NCBI GenBank assembly: GCA_026392535.1
Contig: JAPLBX010000065.1
Span: 1 to 11,229, forward strand
Direction: 5' to 3'
Source: Actinomycetota bacterium
GTDB taxonomy: Bacteria > Actinomycetota > Actinomycetes > S36-B12 > UBA5976
Length of the DNA stretch: 11,229 nucleotides
Shown piece by piece: positions 7,595 to 11,229 of the stretch (the first letter of the stretch is position 1; the number at the start of each line of letters is the position of its first letter). The notes under the pieces were generated by a model. It had not been told where the DNA came from. It ran no database searches and saw only the letters and a program-made list of their open reading frames with translations. The position numbers and the translations under genes were made by a program.

Positions 7595-8945
7595 CGCTGA
7601 CTTCTTGCTGCTTCGAAACTACTTCCTGCCAGTTAATTTTTCGAGCGCGATATGTAAACACGAAAATCTTTACCACTTCATCTAATGATCTTGCAATCAT
7701 AACGCCCATAAATCCCCATCCGACTGGGAATCCGAGAACGATTGCTAACGGAACACCGACAACGAATGCGCCAAGAAGGTCACCCCAAATAATTCCTTTA
7801 GGGTCATTTCCGTTTGGCAAAACCATTGCACCTAGCAACATATTTCGGACTTTTACTGGTTGCATTAGTGCATTGATCAAGATACCGATAACAGCGAGGT
7901 ATCTAACTTCTTCACCTGCTTGTTGATAAAGAAAATTAAGAGCCAAAGTTGTGCTTGCTAGAAGTAATCCAGATGTTATTGCTGCATAGAAACCGATCTT
8001 CTTGACGCGTGTTATCCATTCCAAAGCTGAGTTGCTGTCATGCGCACCAACTGCCCGGCCAACTAACACCTGACCTGCACTTGCGAGCCCAACACTGGCA
8101 ACGATGAAGATACCTTCTAGTGCAGTTGCAATCTGTGCTGCCGCGAGTGGCAGGTTTCCAAGTTTTTGCAACACAATGTTGTAAAGGAAAATGCCAACTG
8201 TCCAAACAAACTCAGTAACTCCTAGTGGAATTGCTAATACAAAAAGTGGCTTGATGACATTTATAGTTTCTTTACCAGACTCCGGCATTTCCCAACTCGC
8301 TACTTTGTGCAAAAAGTAAGCCTGATAAGCCAGGATAAATAGTTTAAGAAAAGCTGTAATCAAAGTAGCAAGACCAGCACCAGCCACTCCCATTTTGGCG
8401 ATTGGTCCAAAACCAAAGACGAACATGTAACCCAAGATTGTGTTCAACACAACAGTTGAAACAGTTGCGACCAGCGGACTTCGAGCATGATCAGTGGCGC
8501 GCAATAAACCACTCAATACAGAACTCATAACATTTGGAATGAGCGAAAGTGCGGTTAGTTGCAAATACTCCATTCCCATTGAAGCAACTTCATTTGAGGC
8601 GCCGCTCATTTCCATAAGTTGAAGCGGCCAAATCCACACGATTATTGCAAAGAAAGCTGTTACTAAAACTGAGAAGGCGATTGCAATGGTCACAGTGACG
8701 TTTAGTTCATGTAGACGTTTGCCGCCAAATGCTCGCGACACGAGAACACTTACAGAGATTCCGACTGCGCCAAGTGTGACCATCAAAATGAAAGTCATAG
8801 AGTTTGCGAACCCGACGGCTGCAATTGCGATTGCTCCCAGACCGCCCACAATCACCTGATTAACCCAATTTAGGCCTAACATGATGACAAACTCGAGGCT
8901 CACCGGCACGGCGATCTTGGTTATTTCTCGAGTGGATTGCTGCAT
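7578..8945 (-). CDS. MATE family multidrug/metabolite efflux transporter
   Basis: Integral membrane exporter of the MATE family (two MatE domains, about 12 membrane helices), expected to export a cationic or amphipathic compound against Na+ or H+ flow. From the ATG at 8945 it has 455 aa; hydrophobic helices begin around residue 10. The family signature GLLRATDHARSP (146-157) followed by LNTILGYMFVFG (167-178) is clear, and the second half repeats the pattern (QLGN-like 'LQKLGNLPLAAAQIA', then GQVLVGRAVGA). The acidic residue usual in helix 1 (VD-T/Q-VG) is Asn29 here. Other possible starts are ATG 8978 and TTG 8987, giving 11-14 more residues but with no ribosome binding site; 8945 has AGG 9 bases upstream. 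It is divergent from bioY and overlaps the DUF3445 gene. Substrate unknown. Confidence 0.9.
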   Translation of the reverse strand: MQQSTREITKIAVPVSLEFVIMLGLNWVNQVIVGGLGAIAIAAVGFANSMTFILMVTLGAVGISVSVLVSRAFGGKRLHELNVTVTIAIAFSVLVTAFFAIIVWIWPLQLMEMSGASNEVASMGMEYLQLTALSLIPNVMSSVLSGLLRATDHARSPLVATVSTVVLNTILGYMFVFGFGPIAKMGVAGAGLATLITAFLKLFILAYQAYFLHKVASWEMPESGKETINVIKPLFVLAIPLGVTEFVWTVGIFLYNIVLQKLGNLPLAAAQIATALEGIFIVASVGLASAGQVLVGRAVGAHDSNSALEWITRVKKIGFYAAITSGLLLASTTLALNFLYQQAGEEVRYLAVIGILINALMQPVKVRNMLLGAMVLPNGNDPKGIIWGDLLGAFVVGVPLAIVLGFPVGWGFMGVMIARSLDEVVKIFVFTYRARKINWQEVVSKQQEVSDVLPG

Positions 8946-9041
8946 ATGCCTGAGCCTAGTTGACCCCTGAGTAACCATTTTTGGCAATCGGTCAAGTGCA
9001 GGTTTGGCACAATTGGGCTTCTAGATTTGAAAGTGAGAACC
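8946..9041. promoter_or_regulatory. Divergent promoter region between the MATE gene and bioY
   Basis: These 96 bases must serve the - strand MATE/DUF3445 genes and the + strand bioY. TTGACC (8960-8965) and its inverse GGTCAA (8990-8995) form an inverted repeat with half-sites 30 bases apart; either could be a -35 box reading outward or inward. TTTGGCA occurs twice (8980-8986 and 9003-9009). I see no good -10 hexamer at the right distance, so no promoter is placed exactly. Confidence 0.35.
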
Positions 9042-9644
9042 ATGTCCATCTCAACTGTAAGCCCAAGAGTTCTAGTTGAAACAGTTTCACTCACCTGGGT
9101 TCGTAATGCCGTAGCAGTCTTGACCGGCACCGCATTCATTTCAGTATTGGCTCAAGTCTCAATTCCACTGCCTTTTACCCCAGTTCCCCTAACCGGCCAA
9201 ACACTTGCGATTTTATTGACGGCTGGTGCACTCGGAACTTGGCGTTCGATGTCATCCTCAATTCTCTATTTAGGTTTAGCAGTTGCGGGACTTCCAGTTC
9301 TAGCTCCACAGCCTGATGGCACACATGTAATTGGCACGCAAGTTTTCCAAATGGCAAGTTTCGGTTATGTAGTCGGATTTATTGTGGCAAGTTTTGTAGT
9401 CGGAAAACTTTCTGAGCGCGGACTTTCAAAATCAATTCTTGGCACAACATTTACAATGTTAATTGGTAACGTAGTTATTTACACAGCTGGACTCATTAAC
9501 CTAAAAAATGTTACCGGCGCTGACTGGTCACAAGTATTTGCCTGGGGATTAACCCCATTCTTAATCGGCGATTTAATCAAAGTTGTAATCGCAGCTAATC
9601 TACTTCCAGCAACCTGGAAATTAGTAAATCGCTCTCACAATTAG
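9042..9644 (+). CDS. bioY: Biotin transporter substrate-binding S component (ECF type)
   Basis: BioY, the membrane-embedded biotin-binding subunit of an energy-coupling-factor transporter. 200 aa from the ATG; about six hydrophobic helices (roughly 22-42, 50-66, 69-85, 105-121, 131-152, 166-188). Family motifs: IPLPFTPVPLTGQTLAILL at 41-59, SFGYVVGF at 106-113 (actinobacterial version) and FLIGDLIK at 173-180. GTGAG 4 bases before the ATG is a weak ribosome binding site; a TTG at 9027 is less likely. The ATPase and T subunits (bioM/bioN or ecfAT) are not in the window, so it must use components encoded elsewhere or act alone, as reported for some BioY proteins. Biotin is the cofactor of acetyl-CoA carboxylase, linking it to the fab genes in function. 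The TRIC-type gene follows almost without a gap. Confidence 0.93.
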   Translation: MSISTVSPRVLVETVSLTWVRNAVAVLTGTAFISVLAQVSIPLPFTPVPLTGQTLAILLTAGALGTWRSMSSSILYLGLAVAGLPVLAPQPDGTHVIGTQVFQMASFGYVVGFIVASFVVGKLSERGLSKSILGTTFTMLIGNVVIYTAGLINLKNVTGADWSQVFAWGLTPFLIGDLIKVVIAANLLPATWKLVNRSHN

Positions 9645-9652
9645 GTTCAATC

Positions 9653-10285
9653 ATCAATCAATTACCCACCGCACTTGATCTCATCGCCATCTCATTCGGT
9701 GGCGTCTTTGGTGCAGCTGTTGCGGCACAGAAGAAAACACCACTCGTTGGAGTAATGCTCATTGGTGTCGTTATGGCGCTTGGTGGCGGAATCTTGCGTG
9801 ACATTTTTATGCAAGTAGAGATTGTTGCAATGCATGACGTTTGGTACATCCCGGTAGCCGTTGCCGGATCTATTTTTGGATTGCCAGTTGCTCGAAAATT
9901 AGTAAGCAATAGATTTCTCGGGCCAATCCTTGACGGAAGTGCACTTGGGCTTTGGGTGGTTATTGGAACGCAGAAAGCCCTCATTTACGGCTTTCCATTT
10001 GGACCAAGTGTTTTGATTGGCCTAATCACTGCAATCGGTGGTAGCACAATCGTGGATGTGATGATTGGCGAAAAGCCGGTGGTGCTTAGAGATGGTCCAT
10101 GGTTTGCAACTGCTGCAATTGTCGGCGCAGTTCTACTTGCGACCCTTTATCCATACATGAATCAAGATGTTTTAGATGTTCTGATTATCAGTGTTGTGGC
10201 AGCTTTGAGAATAACAAGCGTTAAATTTGGGTTTGAAGCTCCTTCAACCGAAACATTGAAGAGAGTTAAACGCAAAAAATCTTAA
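9653..10285 (+). CDS. TRIC / YicG-type (UPF0126) channel family membrane protein, start codon non-canonical
   Basis: Small membrane protein of the bacterial TRIC family (two 'glycine transporter' repeats plus a final helix), probably a cation channel. Numbered from ATC 9653 (210 aa): repeat 1 begins LDLIAISFGGVFGAA (8-22) and carries GGGILRD at 44-50; repeat 2 begins LDGSALGLWVVIG (93-105) and carries GGSTIVD at 129-135, where the usual Arg is Val. A basic tail KRVKRKKS ends it. The first ATG in frame is at 9755, inside repeat 1, and would delete helix 1. The frame is open back to 9599 but has no ATG, GTG or TTG there. ATC at 9653, 5 bases after AGGTT (9643-9647), is my best guess; ATT 9620 and CTG 9614 are alternatives, as is a sequence error. 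Lies 8 bases after bioY, probably one operon. Confidence 0.82.
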   Translation: MNQLPTALDLIAISFGGVFGAAVAAQKKTPLVGVMLIGVVMALGGGILRDIFMQVEIVAMHDVWYIPVAVAGSIFGLPVARKLVSNRFLGPILDGSALGLWVVIGTQKALIYGFPFGPSVLIGLITAIGGSTIVDVMIGEKPVVLRDGPWFATAAIVGAVLLATLYPYMNQDVLDVLIISVVAALRITSVKFGFEAPSTETLKRVKRKKS

Positions 10286-10473
10286 GCGCTACCGCTACGG
10301 CGTTGGAACATACGACGGGCGGCATCTGGTCCTGACTTTGTTGGACCAGTCTTACCTGATTCCGCTGCCCCACCGTGTGGTGTAGCGCCTTTATTCTTCT
10401 TTTTCTCCAAAGCTTCTAAAAATGCAGCTCTCGGATCTACCGGCTCTTCAGCCTTACCTTTTTTCTCAGCCAT
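10282..10473 (-). CDS. DUF5302 family small protein
   Basis: 63-aa, highly charged actinobacterial protein of unknown function. The N-terminal half is a short helix with the family core DPRAAFLEALEKKKNK (13-28); the middle is Gly/Ser/Thr/Lys-rich and probably disordered; the C-terminus RRMFQRRSG matches the DUF5302 ending (R-F-R-R-K-S-G type). No membrane or signal segment. The ATG at 10473 is chosen: an upstream TTG at 10485 is immediately next to AAGGTGG (10486-10492), which is too close to serve it. That Shine-Dalgarno is 12 bases from the ATG, longer than usual. The gene converges with the TRIC-type gene, and the two stop codons share the palindrome TTAA. It could be co-transcribed with the CotH-like gene upstream, 33 bases away. 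Confidence 0.82.
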   Translation of the reverse strand: MAEKKGKAEEPVDPRAAFLEALEKKKNKGATPHGGAAESGKTGPTKSGPDAARRMFQRRSGSA

Positions 10474-10506
10474 GAGGCTATTCAACCACCTTGGATTATT
10501 TTCTAG

Positions 10507-11229
10507 TTATTTGACCGTGAATTTTATGGTTTTGCTCTGCACAGGCCATTCGGCAACATCAACAGGAGTGAGGGTGGCCTTGATTGAATACTTACCCTTT
10601 TTAAGAACCGCACCCAATTTCTTGCTGTATGTGATTGTGCCCAAAACGTCTGAATATGCATTGAGCAGAGAGGCTGTTAACTTCGAGCCTACTTTCAAAC
10701 TCGTCTTGGCTGGTGTCCATCGAATTGCCCCAGTTGCATGCTCATAGGAATAGTCATGAGCCATCTCGTCGCGGTTGTTCATGAAATCTAAGGTATTTGA
10801 AAGCTCCCAAGCTGAAGTTGCCTCGTCACTTAAGCGGGTTATGTCCGCTGCTCTGGCTGCTGTATGAACATCAAATAACTCATTTGCCAAATCTTGATAC
10901 TGGGCAATTTCCGATATTTTCTGTAGTGCTTTCAAATATTCAGAGTTACATTGGTCTTCATTAATGCACTGCATAAACAATTTACTGCGCGAGAAATAAA
11001 AGCTTTCCATACCACCATCAAAGGGCGTGCCAATGATCCAATCTGGAAGTGGTTCTGGGAAAGCAAACCAAGTGCCATCTGTTCCCCATGGAAGAAGTTC
11101 GATTTTGCCGTTCTTATCCGAGAACATCCGATAGTTGTTTGGAGTCCATGGGGGCGAACCAGATTGACCATCCCAGTGATTAATGTATTTTTCAACCGCA
11201 AAGAATCTAGCTATTTGAGATACATCAAC
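10507..11229 (-). CDS. CotH-kinase-like protein with C-terminal Ig-like domain (5' truncated)
   Basis: C-terminal 240 residues of a longer protein; the frame is open to the right edge of the window, so the ATG at 11127 is internal. Residues counted from the edge: NHWDG (17-21) and NNYRMFSD (31-38), then ELLPWGTDGTWF (44-55), the CotH-family segment whose Asp is the metal-binding residue of the kinase-like fold. A cysteine pair C-x5-C (88 and 94) follows, as in secreted actinobacterial relatives, suggesting a disulfide outside the cell. After NNRDEMAHDY (151-160) the remainder (about 165-240) is an Ig-like beta domain with GTITYS and the VLKKGKYSIKATLTPVD pattern, ending in TIKFTVK. An N-terminal signal peptide would be expected but lies outside. 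The substrate is unknown; Bacillus CotH phosphorylates spore-coat proteins, which need not apply here. Confidence 0.78.
   Translation of the reverse strand, partial: VDVSQIARFFAVEKYINHWDGQSGSPPWTPNNYRMFSDKNGKIELLPWGTDGTWFAFPEPLPDWIIGTPFDGGMESFYFSRSKLFMQCINEDQCNSEYLKALQKISEIAQYQDLANELFDVHTAARAADITRLSDEATSAWELSNTLDFMNNRDEMAHDYSYEHATGAIRWTPAKTSLKVGSKLTASLLNAYSDVLGTITYSKKLGAVLKKGKYSIKATLTPVDVAEWPVQSKTIKFTVK

Noticed and set aside
7444..7926. 160-codon open frame on the + strand across the DUF3445/MATE junction
   Set aside because: It lies opposite two recognisable protein families and its translation is Thr/Ser/Asn/Pro-rich without any family pattern.
9077..9089. TGAAACAGTTTCA, a near-perfect 13-base palindrome resembling biotin-regulator (BioQ) boxes
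   Set aside because: It lies inside the bioY coding region and differs from the box I recall (TGAAC-N3-GTTAC type); such palindromes are expected a few times per window by chance.
9599..9644. -1 ribosomal frameshift from bioY into the TRIC-type gene
   Set aside because: The frames are compatible, but I find no X-XXY-YYZ slippery heptamer in the overlap; kept only as an option under the start-codon finding.
1..11229. tRNA/rRNA genes, CRISPR arrays, insertion sequences, riboswitches, prophage or attachment sites
   Set aside because: No repeat-spacer pattern, transposase, cloverleaf or terminal inverted repeats seen; gaps between genes are too short for most of these.

Overview
The window reads as a chromosomal segment of an actinobacterium (Actinomycetota). 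The evidence is the gene order aceE - fabD - fabH - acpP - fabF - DUF3145, the homodimer-type AceE, and two small families found essentially in this phylum (DUF3145, DUF5302). Base composition is low for the phylum: about 45-48% GC in lines I counted by hand, with many A/T third positions. Together with the tight packing (no gene-free gap above about 120 bases) this suggests a streamlined, low-GC planktonic lineage of the Nanopelagicales (acI) type. That placement is inference; no marker gene settles it.

Layout. 1-2403 (+): 3' part of aceE, cut by the left edge. 2522-6156 (+): type II fatty-acid synthesis cluster fabD (GTG start), fabH (stop/start overlap), acpP (strong Shine-Dalgarno), then a strong hairpin, then fabF. 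6162-8945 (-): DUF3145, a DUF3445 / haem-dependent N-demethylase-like protein, and a MATE exporter; the last two overlap by 17 bases. 9042-10285 (+): bioY and, almost abutting, a TRIC-type channel protein whose N-terminus has no ATG, GTG or TTG. 10282-11229 (-): DUF5302 protein and the C-terminal part of a CotH-kinase-like protein with an Ig-like tail, cut by the right edge.

How the genes fit together. AceE makes acetyl-CoA from pyruvate. FabD loads malonyl units on the acyl carrier protein AcpP, FabH starts the chain from acyl-CoA and FabF elongates it. BioY imports biotin, the cofactor of the acetyl-CoA carboxylase that makes malonyl-CoA, so much of the window serves acetyl-CoA and lipid supply. 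The fatty-acid regulator (FasR/PucR type) that sits between aceE and fabD in Mycobacterium and near fabD in Streptomyces is missing here.

I found no clearly new multi-gene system. The points most worth a second look are the TRIC gene with no canonical start codon, the coupled MATE/DUF3445 pair, the hairpin after acpP that has terminator polarity on the wrong strand, and the palindrome cluster in front of acpP.
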